A stretch of DNA of 64,000 bases from Nocardia paucivorans NBRC 100373. Lineage in GTDB: Bacteria; Actinomycetota; Actinomycetes; Mycobacteriales; Mycobacteriaceae. The stretch spans positions 38,871 to 102,870 of the forward strand of contig NZ_BAGE01000024.1 in NCBI RefSeq assembly GCF_000308675.1, given 5' to 3'. The stretch's first letter is position 1, and each line of letters starts with the position of its first letter. Position numbers and translations under genes: made by a program. The notes beneath the pieces were generated by a model. It saw nothing but the letters and a program-made list of their open reading frames with translations. It made no database searches and was not told the origin of the DNA. Shown piece by piece: positions 34,722-44,015 of the stretch.

Positions 34722-36170
34722 TCAGGCGGGTCGGACGCCGACCTCGTTCTCCCCTTCTGGGTCGGTGTGTGCCAGCGCGGAGTGGGTGCGGGAGTACGTG
34801 AAGTAGACGACCAGGCCGAGCACCAGCCAGACCGCGAAACGCACCCACGTCTGCCACGGCAGCGACCAGATCAGATACACCGAGAAACCGATGCCCACGA
34901 GCGGCACCACCGGCATCAACGGCAGTCGGAACTCCCGAGGCACGTGGGGTCGCCGGTAGCGCAGCACGGTCACCGCGACGCTGACCACGATGAAAGCCAT
35001 CAGAATGCCGATATTGGTCAGCTCCGCCACGGTGTCGATGGGCAGCAATCCCGCCAGGATCGCCGCACCGCAGCCGACGATCCAGGTGACCCGGGTGGGC
35101 ACCTTGCGGGTCGGATGTGTTTTGGCAAACCACTGCGGCAGCAGCCCGTCGCGACTCATCGCGTACCACACGCGGGTCACGCCCAGCATGAAGGTGAGTA
35201 CCACGGTGATGATGCCGACGATGGCGCCGATCGCAATGATATTCGCGACCCCCGGCATACCGACCGAATCGAACGCGGTGGAGAAACCGCTGGTCGGGCT
35301 GATCTCGGTGTAGTGCTGCATACCGGTGAGCACCAGCGTGACCAGCACATAGAGCACCATGGCGATGCCCAGCGAGTACAGGATCGCCTTGGGGAGATGT
35401 TTTTTCGCCTCGATGGATTCCTCGGCGGCGGTGCTCATGGCGTCGTAGCCGAAGACCGCGAAGAACACCGTCGCCGCCCCGGTCCACACCGCGCCGACAC
35501 CGTAGGGGAAATACGGCGAGTAGTTGGCGCTGTCGATATGGAATGCCCCCAGCGCAATGATCAGCAGGACGATCGAGACCTTGACGACCACGAAGAAGGT
35601 CTCGAACCGGCCGACGCTGCGAATACCGCGCGCCAGCACCCACGCCGTGCCCAAACAGAACAGCACGGCGAACACATCCACCCGGTGACCGTCGCCGGTA
35701 CCGGGCGCGCCGAGCATCCACTGCGGCAGCTCGATCCCGACCTGGTCGAGCAGGAAGTTGAAATAGCCCGACACTCCGATGGCCACCACCGCGGCGACCG
35801 CCACGTACTCGAGCAGCAGATCCCAGCCGATGAACCATGCCACCAACTCGCCCAACGCGACATAGCCGTATGTGTAGGCCGAACCGGCCTTGGGCACCAT
35901 ACCGGCGAATTCCGCGTAACACAGCGCGGCGCAGGCGCTGGCCACACCGGCGATGAGGAACGAGATGAGCACCGCCGGTCCGGTGGTCTTGTTCGCCACC
36001 GCACCGGCGAGGGCGAAGACACCCGCGCCGATGATGCCGCCGACGCCGATCGCGGTCAATTGCCACAAACCGAGGTGCCGGGACAGGCCCTGTTCGGTGG
36101 TGATGTCGTCTTCCACCTCATCCAGGGGTTTGCGGCGCAGCAACTGGTCGCGCAAGGACGTCGACGACAT
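34722..36170 (-). CDS. APC-family amino acid permease (cationic amino acid transporter type)
   Basis: The 482-residue membrane protein starts at ATG 36170 with GAGAGG upstream. It has about 12 hydrophobic helices and the APC signature GVGGIIGAGVFALAGAVANK in helix 1. Others are YAEFAGMVPKAGSAYTYGYV, FFAVFGYDAMSTAAEES, and a large central loop with SRDGLLPQWFAKTHPTRK. This pattern is that of the YfnA/CAT subfamily that takes up basic or branched amino acids with protons. The C-terminal tail is acidic. It appears monocistronic. Confidence 0.9.
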   Translation of the reverse strand: MSSTSLRDQLLRRKPLDEVEDDITTEQGLSRHLGLWQLTAIGVGGIIGAGVFALAGAVANKTTGPAVLISFLIAGVASACAALCYAEFAGMVPKAGSAYTYGYVALGELVAWFIGWDLLLEYVAVAAVVAIGVSGYFNFLLDQVGIELPQWMLGAPGTGDGHRVDVFAVLFCLGTAWVLARGIRSVGRFETFFVVVKVSIVLLIIALGAFHIDSANYSPYFPYGVGAVWTGAATVFFAVFGYDAMSTAAEESIEAKKHLPKAILYSLGIAMVLYVLVTLVLTGMQHYTEISPTSGFSTAFDSVGMPGVANIIAIGAIVGIITVVLTFMLGVTRVWYAMSRDGLLPQWFAKTHPTRKVPTRVTWIVGCGAAILAGLLPIDTVAELTNIGILMAFIVVSVAVTVLRYRRPHVPREFRLPLMPVVPLVGIGFSVYLIWSLPWQTWVRFAVWLVLGLVVYFTYSRTHSALAHTDPEGENEVGVRPA

Positions 36171-36391
36171 GGGGTGACCTCTCTTCTCCGCGCTCGATGC
36201 GCGCGCGGGGACGCAGCGACGGCGGGGCGAATGCGGAATCGGCGAGGTGTCGCATGAAGTAGCCATACCACCGGTCACCGTGGGGCGCAGCCCCTCGACC
36301 GGCACGGAACCGGGGCGGAGCCGATGCACGGCGGCCCGGCACGTCCCGGCATACTCGGGAGGTGGCATACGACGGAAGGTGCGACACGACG

Positions 36392-37093
36392 ATGAGCCGG
36401 GACACCGGCGTGCTCGACGACCCGGTGTGGGAATCACTGCGCGGCCATCACGCACACCTCGCCCGCCGACTCGGCCGGGCCGTCGCCTATCTACCGGGAG
36501 TCGCGACCTTCGCCGCGGTATCACCCGACCCGGGCCCGGAAGAGTGGGGCGATCTGGCGCGGCTGCTCGGTCGGGGTGAACTCGCCGATATGTTCTCCTA
36601 CCCGGCCGCCCCACCACCCGACTGGGAACCGGTCTTCGCCCTCGAGGGCCACCAGATGATCCGGCCCGACGACCACCTACCCGAGAACCCCACCGGCGGG
36701 ACCGCCGTCGAAGTGGTCGAACTGGGTGCGGACGACGTGCCCGAGATGCTCGCCCTCATTGCCCGGACCCGACCGGGACCGTTCTGGCCACGCACCCACG
36801 AACTCGGCACCTACCTCGGGATCCGGGACAACGGCATCCTGGTGGCAATGGCGGGCGAACGACTCCGACCGCCGGGGTGGACCGAGATCAGCGCCGTGTG
36901 CACCGCGCCCGAAGCGCGCGGGAAAGGTTACGCCGGCCGCCTGGTCGAGGCGGTGGCCACGCGGATCACAGCCCGCGGCGAACGTCCCTTCCTGCACGTG
37001 GCCGCGGCGAACACCACGGCGATCACCCTCTACGAGCGGCTCGGTTTCCGCGCCCGCAAGCGAGTGACCTTCCGGGGATTCCGAATCCCGTAA
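36392..37093 (+). CDS. GNAT acetyltransferase (FR47-like)
   Basis: The ATG at 36392 gives 233 residues; a GTG at 36362 is an alternative start. The N-terminal ~100 residues are a divergent GNAT-like half. The C-terminal half has AVCTAPEARGKGYAGRLVEA (the acetyl-CoA pyrophosphate loop R/QxxGxG/A) and AANTTAITLYERLGF, a typical GNAT end. It probably acetylates a small molecule or protein amine; the substrate is not readable. Its end overlaps by 64 bases a convergent frame on the other strand. Confidence 0.85.
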   Translation: MSRDTGVLDDPVWESLRGHHAHLARRLGRAVAYLPGVATFAAVSPDPGPEEWGDLARLLGRGELADMFSYPAAPPPDWEPVFALEGHQMIRPDDHLPENPTGGTAVEVVELGADDVPEMLALIARTRPGPFWPRTHELGTYLGIRDNGILVAMAGERLRPPGWTEISAVCTAPEARGKGYAGRLVEAVATRITARGERPFLHVAAANTTAITLYERLGFRARKRVTFRGFRIP

Positions 37094-37554
37094 CGTTTCC
37101 TGCCCGGCCCGCGCTCACCTGCCAGGGCACTCTCGATTCCCGGATTCGGGCACCGGGACGCGCCGAGTTCGGTTTCCGGTCGAGGCATGAATCTCGCCGC
37201 ACCGGGGCTCCGGAACCGTGAGGCGCCGGATACCCCTCGAAAACTGCTACTGCTGCTGCCACCACAACTGGAATTACCGCCCCAACAACTACTGTCGTGG
37301 CGATGGTGTTCGCCACCATCGTTGTGCGGTTGATCGAATCCGCTGGGCAGACCGACCCCACCTGCCACCCAGAACCGACCCGCGAGATTTCTGCCGTAAT
37401 ATTCGCTGTCTCTTCCGTTTTCGTCGTATTCGGCGGCGGGAGGCGGCAGATACGGCCCGGGGCGCAAGCTGGTGCGAACTATCGCGGTGATGATCGGCGT
37501 CATCATGACGAGCAGCACTGCGAACACGATGCGCAAACCGATGAGTGCGCCCAT
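37030..37554 (-). CDS. Small membrane protein with Gly/Ser/His-rich tail
   Basis: The product begins MGALIGLRIVFAVLLVMMTP and one transmembrane helix is clear. A Pro-rich linker PYLPPPAAEYDENG and AGRFWVAGGVGLPSGFDQP follow, then a His/Ser/Gly/Cys-rich stretch. This layout is seen in several mycolata hypothetical proteins, where it ends soon after the Gly/Ser run. The last ~60 residues here read as Arg-rich and overlap the acetyltransferase gene antisense, so a lost stop or frameshift is likely. Function unknown. Confidence 0.5.
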   Translation of the reverse strand: MGALIGLRIVFAVLLVMMTPIITAIVRTSLRPGPYLPPPAAEYDENGRDSEYYGRNLAGRFWVAGGVGLPSGFDQPHNDGGEHHRHDSSCWGGNSSCGGSSSSSFRGVSGASRFRSPGAARFMPRPETELGASRCPNPGIESALAGERGPGRKRYGIRNPRKVTRLRARKPSRS

Positions 37555-37961
37555 GTCGGGACAGTAGCGACATATCGGCGCATTCGTATAGTGAATCGTG
37601 GTGAACTCCGGATTCCTTCGGTCCCCGAACGGTCCCCGAAGCACGATATCGACCCGAAAACCGTACGCGCCGCCGTCGACGCATTGGAACTTCCCGAGGC
37701 CGTCTAAAAAACCTACCCCTTGCGGCCACGGGATCTGATCGATGCCGACCGGGTCGCGGCCATCGAGGCCGAGCCGGCACGCGTGCGGCGGTGACATCCT
37801 CCGCGAAGATTCGCCCGCTCGTGCCGATGATTGTCGGGAGGTTTCCCGGTGGGCAATACCGACCGGTCACAGGTGAGATCCCCCATCCTCGAGCGAACCG
37901 GCACCGGACGGTCATCTCGCTCCTACGCTCTCGGCTACACCGAGCACGAAAGGAGACCCGG

Positions 37962-38114
37962 GTGGCCGAACACCGCCATATCGATATCCGGGACGAACAC
38001 GAGGAAGCCGAACCGGATGAGTTCCGGCACAAGGTGATAGAGATCATCGGCCCGGATGGCCGGACGATGCGGTACCACCTGTTCCGGTCGCCGGACGCGC
38101 GCCCGCGGACGTGA
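37962..38114 (+). CDS. Small acidic protein, 50 residues
   Basis: The GTG at 37962 has an ideal AAAGGAG 6 bases upstream. It encodes 50 residues beginning (M)AEHRHIDIRDEHEEAEPDE and ending HLFRSPDARPRT. It is strongly acidic in the first half, with a short beta-like segment HKVIEIIGPDGRTMRYHLF. The strong ribosome site and clean codon use support a real gene, although no family is recognised. Confidence 0.6.
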   Translation: MAEHRHIDIRDEHEEAEPDEFRHKVIEIIGPDGRTMRYHLFRSPDARPRT

Positions 38115-38203
38115 CACCGATGGGTCGGTTCCGGCCGCCGCCATCGGACGTGCCAGGTCGTACCGTGCCGAACCGGGACCGCCGGACCCGGTTCACCCAT
38201 GAA

Positions 38204-39115
38204 TCAGCGACCGATACATTCCGGCCGATTCGGCCGGCCGAACGGATAGCGTTTCCTGAATTCCTCGGCGGCCTCGGCCATGGTGACGAACTCGACCCCG
38301 TCGAACGAGGCCCAGCGGTCCAGCAGTCGCTCGAGCATGAGAAGCACCTGCGGCCGCCCGGACACATCCGGATGCAGGGTCAGCGGGATGACGGCGTAGT
38401 CCTACTCGCGGCGCACCCAATCGAACTGATCGTTCCACATCTGTTCGATATCCCGAGGGTTGACGAAGTCGTGCGAGTTGGGATGCTCCTTGATGAACAT
38501 CATGGGTGGCAGGTCGTCGAGGTACCAGTTACCACAGAATTCGACCAGATCGATTTCCCGGCCGGCTTCGAGCGGCCGCATCCAGTGCGCGGCCGGTTCG
38601 GAGGTGTCGATGGGCGTCCATCTGTCACCGACCCGGGCGTAAAAGGGGACGAAGTCGTTGTAGTTCTGGGAATGGTCGTAGGGGAAGCCGAACTCGGCGA
38701 GGATCGAGGCGGTGTGCCCGCTCAGCTCCCACCACGGCGCGACATGGCCGCGGGGCGTCGGCCACAGAGCCGGTCGATGAGTTCCACACTCTTCGACATG
38801 ACATCGTGTTCCTGCGCGAAGGTGAGGGAACGCGGGTTCTGATGGCTGTAGCCGTGGGCGCCGATCTCGTATCCCGCGTCGACACATATCCGTGCCGATG
38901 CGGGAAAGATCTCGATGGAGTGCCCCGGCCAGAACCATGTGCTCGTGATTCCGCGGCGCTCGAGCAATCGGAGCACACGCGGAACACCGAACTCGCCGGC
39001 GAAAAACCCCGCGCTGGATGTCGTTGGGTGAATTCCGACCACCGTAGGAGCCGAGCCATCCGACACAGGAATCGACATCGACCCCGATGGTCACCTGGAC
39101 TTTCTTTCCCGTCAT
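38204..39115 (-). pseudogene. Decayed polysaccharide deacetylase (PuuE/allantoinase-like)
   Basis: The start is good: ATG 39115 with AAAAGGAAG upstream, then MTGKKVQVTIGVDVDSCVGW. After GGRNSPNDIQRG the frame changes into AGEFGVPRVLRLLERRGITS and YEIGAHGYSHQNP. A second frame change leads to GHVAPWWELSGHTASILAEF and GNWYLDDLPPMMF up to FDWVRRE. An in-frame TAG (38402-38404) follows, before DYAVIPLTLHPDVSGRPQVL, EFVTMAEAAEEF and a TGA at 38204. The catalytic motifs (GVDVD, AHGYSHQ, LHPDVSG) survive, so inactivation is probably recent. Confidence 0.75.
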
Positions 39116-39354
39116 GCGCGACTTCCTTTTCCGAGCGACGGCCGGGACGAACCGATAACACAGGGCCTCGACCGCACCGGAACCCGGATGCAGCCGAGGG
39201 CGACGACAACACCTGCCCGGAGCAGGAAATTCGTGAACGACGGGTATAAACTCACGGTGGCTCCCGGGGCCTGTGCGGGAGATCGTCCCGATGCTCTTGT
39301 TCCACGAATCTTTCACCGTCGACCGGCGAGGACGGCCCGTAGAAGGGAGCGCGT

Positions 39355-39534
39355 ATGCAGAGCTCGACGCCATTTTATTCGGATGTCCGGTCGCGTTACG
39401 ACTCGTCCGATTATTTCCTCGCCCTCTTCTCGGAATCGACTCACCCGTACGGCGGCACATACCCCGAATACAACGATATGCCCCTCGGGGATGATCGTCT
39501 CGACGTCGCGCAATTCGATCTCATCGGAAAGTAA
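39355..39534 (+). pseudogene. N-terminal stub of a mycolic-acid cyclopropane synthase-like methyltransferase
   Basis: A 59-codon frame with AGAAGGGAG before ATG 39355 encodes MQSSTPFYSDVRSRYDSSDY, FLALFSESTHPYGGTYPE and DMPLGDDRLDVAQFDLIGK, then a TAA. This follows the first ~55 residues of CmaA/PcaA/MmaA enzymes (DDVRSRYDxSDxFFALF...TYSCAYFExDDMTLEEAQ). The SAM-binding domain (the following LDxGCGWG) is absent, so it cannot be an active methyltransferase. It ends 12 bases before the dehydratase fusion, in the same direction. Confidence 0.65.
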
Positions 39535-39546
39535 CGGCAGGTACCC

Positions 39547-40590
39547 GTGCGAAACATATCTGTCGAGAACAACTCCGGTAGCGCCCTCGCGGAAGCACTC
39601 GCCGGACGCATGTATCGACTTTCCGGCACCTATGAGGTGGAACGGGAAAAGGTCCGCGAATTCGCCCGGGCGATCCAGCTCACCCACCCGGCGCACTATC
39701 GGGAAAGCGCCGCCGCCGAGCTCGGGCACTCCGGGCTGGTCGCACCGTTCACCTTCACCGCCGTGCTCGGCGCTCGCGCGCAGCGGCGCATGCTCGAAAC
39801 GATCATCGACGATGCACGGTCGGGGCAGATGCTGCACACCGAGCAGCGGATACTGGCGCACCGTCCGGTCCGCGTCGGCGACCGGTTGTCCTGCCTGATC
39901 GGTTTGGAGAGCTATCGGAGCAGTCACGGCCAGGACCGGCTGATCTTCGCAAGCGTGATCGTCGACCGGACGAACACGCCCGTGCAGACGGGATGGACCA
40001 CGGCGGTGACATCGTCCGATGCCTCGCGGATCGATATCATCGGGCCGGCGGCGGAGGCCATAATGGCCCGGGGCGGTGAGTACCCCTCGGCGGACAACGA
40101 ACTGCTACCGGCCGAGGGCGCCCTGAGCGATTATCGGGCCGCCGTGCCGAACGAATACATACCCCGGTCGACCCGCTCGTTCGACAGCGTGGCCGTGGGC
40201 GACCGACTACCGCCTCGGTGCATCCGGTTGGCTCGCGGCGATCTGGTGAACTATGCCGGGGTCTCGGGCGATCCGAACCCGTTGCACTGGAGCGACCATA
40301 TCGTCGCCTTGGCCGGACTCGACAATGTGGTCGCGCACGGGATGTTGACGATGGGTTCCAGCACCGAGATGTTGACCTGCTGGGCGGGGGATCCCGGTGC
40401 CCTGCGGGAATACGATGTGCGGTTCACCAGCCCGGTCTTCGTGCCCTCCACCATGCCGGCGGAGCTCCACATCGCCGGTACGGTCAAATCCCTCGACCCG
40501 GAGCAACGCACCGCAACCGTCACCGTCTCCGCCGAATCGGCGGGCAAACGAGTCCTCGGACGGGCGGTCGCGACCATCCGGTTGCGTTGA
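39547..40590 (+). CDS. Double hot-dog (R)-hydroxyacyl dehydratase (HadA-HadB-like/MaoC fusion)
   Basis: The 347-residue protein joins two hot-dog domains. The N-terminal half (residues ~20-170) is of the FAS1-type dehydratase/HadA kind (YEVEREKVREFARAIQLTHP, GLVAPFTFTAVLG, LHTEQRILAHRPVRVGDRLS). The C-terminal half is a MaoC/HadB domain with the hydratase-2 motif GVSGDPNPLHWSDHIVALAG then VVAHGMLTMG, including the Asp and His pair. Such fusions dehydrate 3-hydroxyacyl thioesters. The preceding methyltransferase stub hints at lipid or mycolate metabolism. Start GTG 39547. Confidence 0.85.
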   Translation: MRNISVENNSGSALAEALAGRMYRLSGTYEVEREKVREFARAIQLTHPAHYRESAAAELGHSGLVAPFTFTAVLGARAQRRMLETIIDDARSGQMLHTEQRILAHRPVRVGDRLSCLIGLESYRSSHGQDRLIFASVIVDRTNTPVQTGWTTAVTSSDASRIDIIGPAAEAIMARGGEYPSADNELLPAEGALSDYRAAVPNEYIPRSTRSFDSVAVGDRLPPRCIRLARGDLVNYAGVSGDPNPLHWSDHIVALAGLDNVVAHGMLTMGSSTEMLTCWAGDPGALREYDVRFTSPVFVPSTMPAELHIAGTVKSLDPEQRTATVTVSAESAGKRVLGRAVATIRLR

Positions 40591-41021
40591 CACCGAGGTA
40601 GAAACCCGAACACCGCGCCCCGAATACCCCGTTTCGGCGATGAGCCACGATCCGCTACGAAGCGGGCCCCGAGCACGCCGCACCGGAAGACCTACCCCGG
40701 TGGATATTCGATTCCACTGCCGTTCGTGCTTCTGTGCCGCTTCCGGTCCGCGGAGTGAGAGCGAGGATTCGGCGCTTCGAACACCCGGTACTGCCGAAGG
40801 CGTGATATCGGATCTCGAGCTGCTTCCCGTGATTCCCGGGCAACCCACCAGGGCGGTCCGACACTCCGGCGCGGACCATACCCATACCCCGAATCGACGT
40901 ACCGATATCGGGCTCCACCTGTGAAGGACACCGAGTACCCAGCCGGGTATCGGCCGGCGGGGCCGATCGGATACCGTTCGCCTCGCAGTATGCAGTTCTT
41001 CGCGATATAAGGATGCGCCCG
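40591..41021. other. Gene-free leader upstream of the methionine salvage operon
   Basis: No convincing coding frame lies in these 430 bases. A GGGCAACCCACC stretch near 40848 recalls the core of SAM riboswitches, but the rest of the fold was not recognised. AT-richer sequence near 40985-41010 probably holds the promoter. Confidence 0.4.
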
Positions 41022-42659
41022 ATGGACGACAGTTCCTTGGTCTGGGACGTCGATGCGCTGGTCACCATCGACCAGCGCGGACTGCCACACGAGGTGCGGA
41101 AACTGCGCCTCGGCACGGTGGACGAGATCATCGAGGCCATCGAGACACTGGCCATCCGCGGCGCACCCGCCATCGGAATAGCGGGTGCGTTCGGCGTGGT
41201 CATCGCCACCGCTGCGCACACCGTCGACGATGTCGTCGACGAGGCCCGAGTACAGGCCGAAGCCGATCGCATCGCCGCGGCGCGGCCGACCGCGGTGAAT
41301 CTGGCGTGGGCCGTCGAACGGGTCCGCACCCGGGTGGCCGCGGGCGCGGACGCGGTACTCGCCGAAACCCTGGACATGTTGTCCGAGGACGGCCGGGTCA
41401 ATCGGGCCGCCGCCATGCACGCGGCCGACCTGGTGCAACGGCTGTGCGCGGATCGACCACTGCGGGTGTTGACCCACTGCAATACCGGCCGCCTGGCGAC
41501 CAGCGCGTTCGGGACCGCGATGGGTGCGTTACGAGTGCTGCACGAGCGCGGCGCCATCGAGAATGTGCTGGTGGACGAGACCCGCCCGCTGTTGCAGGGC
41601 GCCCGGCTGACGGCTTGGGAGCTGGCCGAGGCCGGTATCCCGCACCGATTGATCATCGATTCGGCCGCCGCATGGGCGATGGCCACCGGCCGGGTCGACT
41701 GTGTGGTGGTCGGCGCGGACCGGATCACCGCCAATGGCGATGTGGCCAACAAGATCGGCACCTACGCCGTCGCGCTCGCCGCCCACCGCCACGGCATTCC
41801 GTTCGTCGTGGTGGCGCCGGAATCGACTCGGGATCCGAATACGGCCACCGGCCGCGATATCGTCGTGGAGGAGCGCGCCGCGAGCGAGGTGACCGGTTTC
41901 GGCGGCGTCGCGACGGCTCCCCCGGACACCGAGGTGTTCAACCCGGCCTTCGATGTGACGCCGAGCGAGCTGATCACCGCGGTGGTCACCGAGAACGGCG
42001 TGGTGTACGGCGCAGGGAGTGAATCCGTTTCGACACCCCGCGGCGAACTCGCCGCCCTCGCCGCACAGCTCTACCACCGGGGCTGGATGCCGGGCACGGC
42101 GGGCAACCTGTCGGTGCGTGACGGCGCGACCGCGGTGATCACCGGCAGCGGACTGTCGAAGGGCGAGCTGACGGCCGAGGACATGGTGGTCGTCTCCCTT
42201 ACCGACTCCACCCCACTGCCCGGCCAACGGCGCAAACCTTCCGCCGAGACCACCATTCACACCGCGGTGTACCGCACCACCGCCGCCGCGGCCGTCGTGC
42301 ACGTGCACTCGCCCTTCGCCACCGTGCTGGCGACCGGATCGGGCGCGGCCGAACGGAAAACCACCCTGCGTATCACCGATTTCGAACTCATCAAGGGGCT
42401 CGGCTCCACAGACCCGACGGCAATCGATATACCGGTGTTCCCCAATTGGCGTGATGTTCCGCGTATCGGCGCGGACATCGAGCGCTATCTGCGGGCGAAT
42501 CCCACCGCACCACCCGTGTTGTGTATTGCCGGACACGGCATCACCACATGGGGGGAGAATCTTTCCCGGGCACGCGATCGCGCCGAATGCCTGGAGGCCC
42601 TGTGCGAGCTGGTGGTTCGCAGCGGCCGCAGGCAGGCCTTCGTCGACCCCACCGAGTGA
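41022..42659 (+). CDS. mtnA/mtnB: Fused methylthioribose-1-phosphate isomerase / methylthioribulose-1-phosphate dehydratase
   Basis: From ATG 41022 (AAGGA 8 bases upstream; ATG 41013 overlaps that site) the protein has 545 residues. Residues ~5-335 are MtnA: AIRGAPAIGIAGAFG, catalytic Cys153 in LTHCNTG and Asp233 in VVVGADRI. Residues ~340-545 are MtnB, a class II aldolase fold: GNLSVRD, SGLSKGELT, catalytic Glu409 in SAETTIH and zinc-binding His427/His429 in VHVHSP, plus AGHGITTWG. The fusion performs two successive steps recycling 5'-methylthioadenosine to methionine. It is first in the mtn operon. Confidence 0.93.
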   Translation: MDDSSLVWDVDALVTIDQRGLPHEVRKLRLGTVDEIIEAIETLAIRGAPAIGIAGAFGVVIATAAHTVDDVVDEARVQAEADRIAAARPTAVNLAWAVERVRTRVAAGADAVLAETLDMLSEDGRVNRAAAMHAADLVQRLCADRPLRVLTHCNTGRLATSAFGTAMGALRVLHERGAIENVLVDETRPLLQGARLTAWELAEAGIPHRLIIDSAAAWAMATGRVDCVVVGADRITANGDVANKIGTYAVALAAHRHGIPFVVVAPESTRDPNTATGRDIVVEERAASEVTGFGGVATAPPDTEVFNPAFDVTPSELITAVVTENGVVYGAGSESVSTPRGELAALAAQLYHRGWMPGTAGNLSVRDGATAVITGSGLSKGELTAEDMVVVSLTDSTPLPGQRRKPSAETTIHTAVYRTTAAAAVVHVHSPFATVLATGSGAAERKTTLRITDFELIKGLGSTDPTAIDIPVFPNWRDVPRIGADIERYLRANPTAPPVLCIAGHGITTWGENLSRARDRAECLEALCELVVRSGRRQAFVDPTE

Positions 42660-42676
42660 CTCGAGATTGGAACGAC

Positions 42677-43252
42677 ATGACCCTGCTTCAGGTGATGGCC
42701 GCCGACAATGCCGCCGATGTGCGGGTTCGGACGACCGATGACTCCGTGATCACCGCCGAACTCGCCGCGCACGGCATAACCTTCGACCGCTGGCCCGCCC
42801 TCGACGATGCCACCGTGACGTCCTCGGACGATCTGCTGGCCCACTACGCCGACCGGATCGCCGAGCTGAACTCCTCCGGCCGTTACAAGCACATCGATAT
42901 CGCGCGCCTCCACCCGGACGACGCGAACCCTGAGTGGCCCGCGATCGCCGAACAGGCCCGCCAGAAGTTCCTGAGCGAGCACCGGCACGCCGAGGACGAA
43001 GTGCGCTACTTCGCCGCGGGTCGCGGCTGCTTCTACCTGCATCTGAACGACGAGGTGCTCGCGGTGGTGTGCGAGGCCGGCGATCTGCTCTCGGTCCCTG
43101 CGGGCACCCTGCACTGGTTCGATATGGGAACCCGGCCCGATTTCATCGCCATCCGCTTCTTCGAGGAGGAGGACGGCTGGATCGGCGACTTCACCGGCGA
43201 CCGGATCAGTGAGGGTTTCCCGACCCTCGACGAGCTGCTCACCGCATCGTGA
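42677..43252 (+). CDS. mtnD: Acireductone dioxygenase
   Basis: The 191-residue cupin carries the metal site HRHAEDEVRYF (two His and Glu) and the later His in PAGTLHWFDMG. It cleaves the acireductone made by MtnC: with iron it gives the methionine precursor KMTB and formate; with nickel the off-pathway CO-producing reaction. It lies 17 bases after MtnAB and its last bases overlap mtnC (GTGA at 43249-43252). Confidence 0.93.
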   Translation: MTLLQVMAADNAADVRVRTTDDSVITAELAAHGITFDRWPALDDATVTSSDDLLAHYADRIAELNSSGRYKHIDIARLHPDDANPEWPAIAEQARQKFLSEHRHAEDEVRYFAAGRGCFYLHLNDEVLAVVCEAGDLLSVPAGTLHWFDMGTRPDFIAIRFFEEEDGWIGDFTGDRISEGFPTLDELLTAS

Positions 43253-43932
43253 CCCGGGCGATAGTCCTCGATATCGAGGGCACCACCAGCCCGACCGCTT
43301 CCGTGCGCGAGGATCTTTACGGCTATACCCGCGACCGGCTGCCACGGTGGCTGGCCGAGCACAGCACCGAGGCGGCGGCGCCGATCCTCACGGAGGTCCG
43401 GAAACTGGCCGGTCGCCCGGATGCCGACACCGCCGAGGTGGCCGAGATCCTGCGCGGGTGGCTGGACACGGATGTGAAGGCCGAACCGCTGAAGACCGCG
43501 CAGGGATTGATCTGCCACGAGGGCTTCCGCAACGGCGCCCTGCACGGCGAGTTCTTCCCCGATGTCGCACCTGCGCTGACCGAATGGCGGGCCGCGGGGC
43601 TGACACTGTACGTGTACTCGTCGGGTTCGGTGCGCAATCAGCGCGATTGGTTCCACTTCGCGCGTGGCGGGGAACTCGGCTCGTTGATCAGTGGATACTT
43701 CGACCTGACCACCGCGGGACCGAAGCGGGAAATCACATCCTACGAGACGATCGCCGACCGGGTCGATGTGCCCGCGGCCGAGATTCTGTTCCTCTCCGAC
43801 CACCCGGAGGAACTCGACGCAGCCCTCGCGGCGGGATGGTCGGTTATCGGGGTGCATCGCCCGGGCGAACCCAATTCGCCGCGCCCGCCGCACCGATGGG
43901 TCGATTCCTTCGCCGAGATCGACCCGACCTGA
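43249..43932 (+). CDS. mtnC: Enolase-phosphatase E1
   Basis: The 227-residue HAD enzyme has motif I as DIEGTTSPTA (nucleophile Asp8, with Glu in the next position typical of MtnC), motif II YVYSSGSV, a Lys in GPKREI and motif III LFLSDHPEELDAA. It enolises and dephosphorylates 2,3-diketo-5-methylthiopentyl-1-phosphate. The GTG start overlaps the mtnD stop by four bases. Together MtnAB-D-C cover all steps after methylthioribose-1-phosphate except the last transamination. Confidence 0.92.
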   Translation: MTRAIVLDIEGTTSPTASVREDLYGYTRDRLPRWLAEHSTEAAAPILTEVRKLAGRPDADTAEVAEILRGWLDTDVKAEPLKTAQGLICHEGFRNGALHGEFFPDVAPALTEWRAAGLTLYVYSSGSVRNQRDWFHFARGGELGSLISGYFDLTTAGPKREITSYETIADRVDVPAAEILFLSDHPEELDAALAAGWSVIGVHRPGEPNSPRPPHRWVDSFAEIDPT

Positions 43933-43979
43933 CCTCGGGTCCGGGTCCCGCCGCCGGGCGCCCGGTCCGGGCACGCATA

Positions 43980-44015
43980 CCGGTCGCCCCACCGCCCGGG
44001 CGGTGGGGCGACCGG
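43980..44015. terminator. 36-bp perfect palindrome after the mtn operon
   Basis: The 18-base arm CCGGTCGCCCCACCGCCC (43980-43997) is followed directly by its complement (43998-44015). It lies 48 bases after the mtnC stop and would fold into a very stable hairpin without a U tract, as is common for actinobacterial terminators. The remainder of 44016-44293 holds nothing clear. Confidence 0.7.

Noticed and set aside
34767..36257. A 496-codon open frame on the plus strand
   Set aside because: It is antisense to the amino acid permease and rich in His, Arg and Gln without any fold.
37600..37800. A possible small gene on the plus strand (DPKTVRAAVDALELPEAV, then a stop, then PLRPRDLIDADRVAAIEAEP)
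   Set aside because: Reading needs a stop bypass and no family is recognised; it may be a remnant but support is too thin.
40800..40900. Possible SAM riboswitch before the methionine salvage operon (GGGCAACCCACC)
   Set aside because: Only one short motif is present; the other helices and the kink-turn/pseudoknot strands of SAM-I or SAM-IV were not found.
43980..44015. The 36-bp palindrome as a transposon end or MITE
   Set aside because: Its position just after mtnC and lack of target duplication fit a terminator better.
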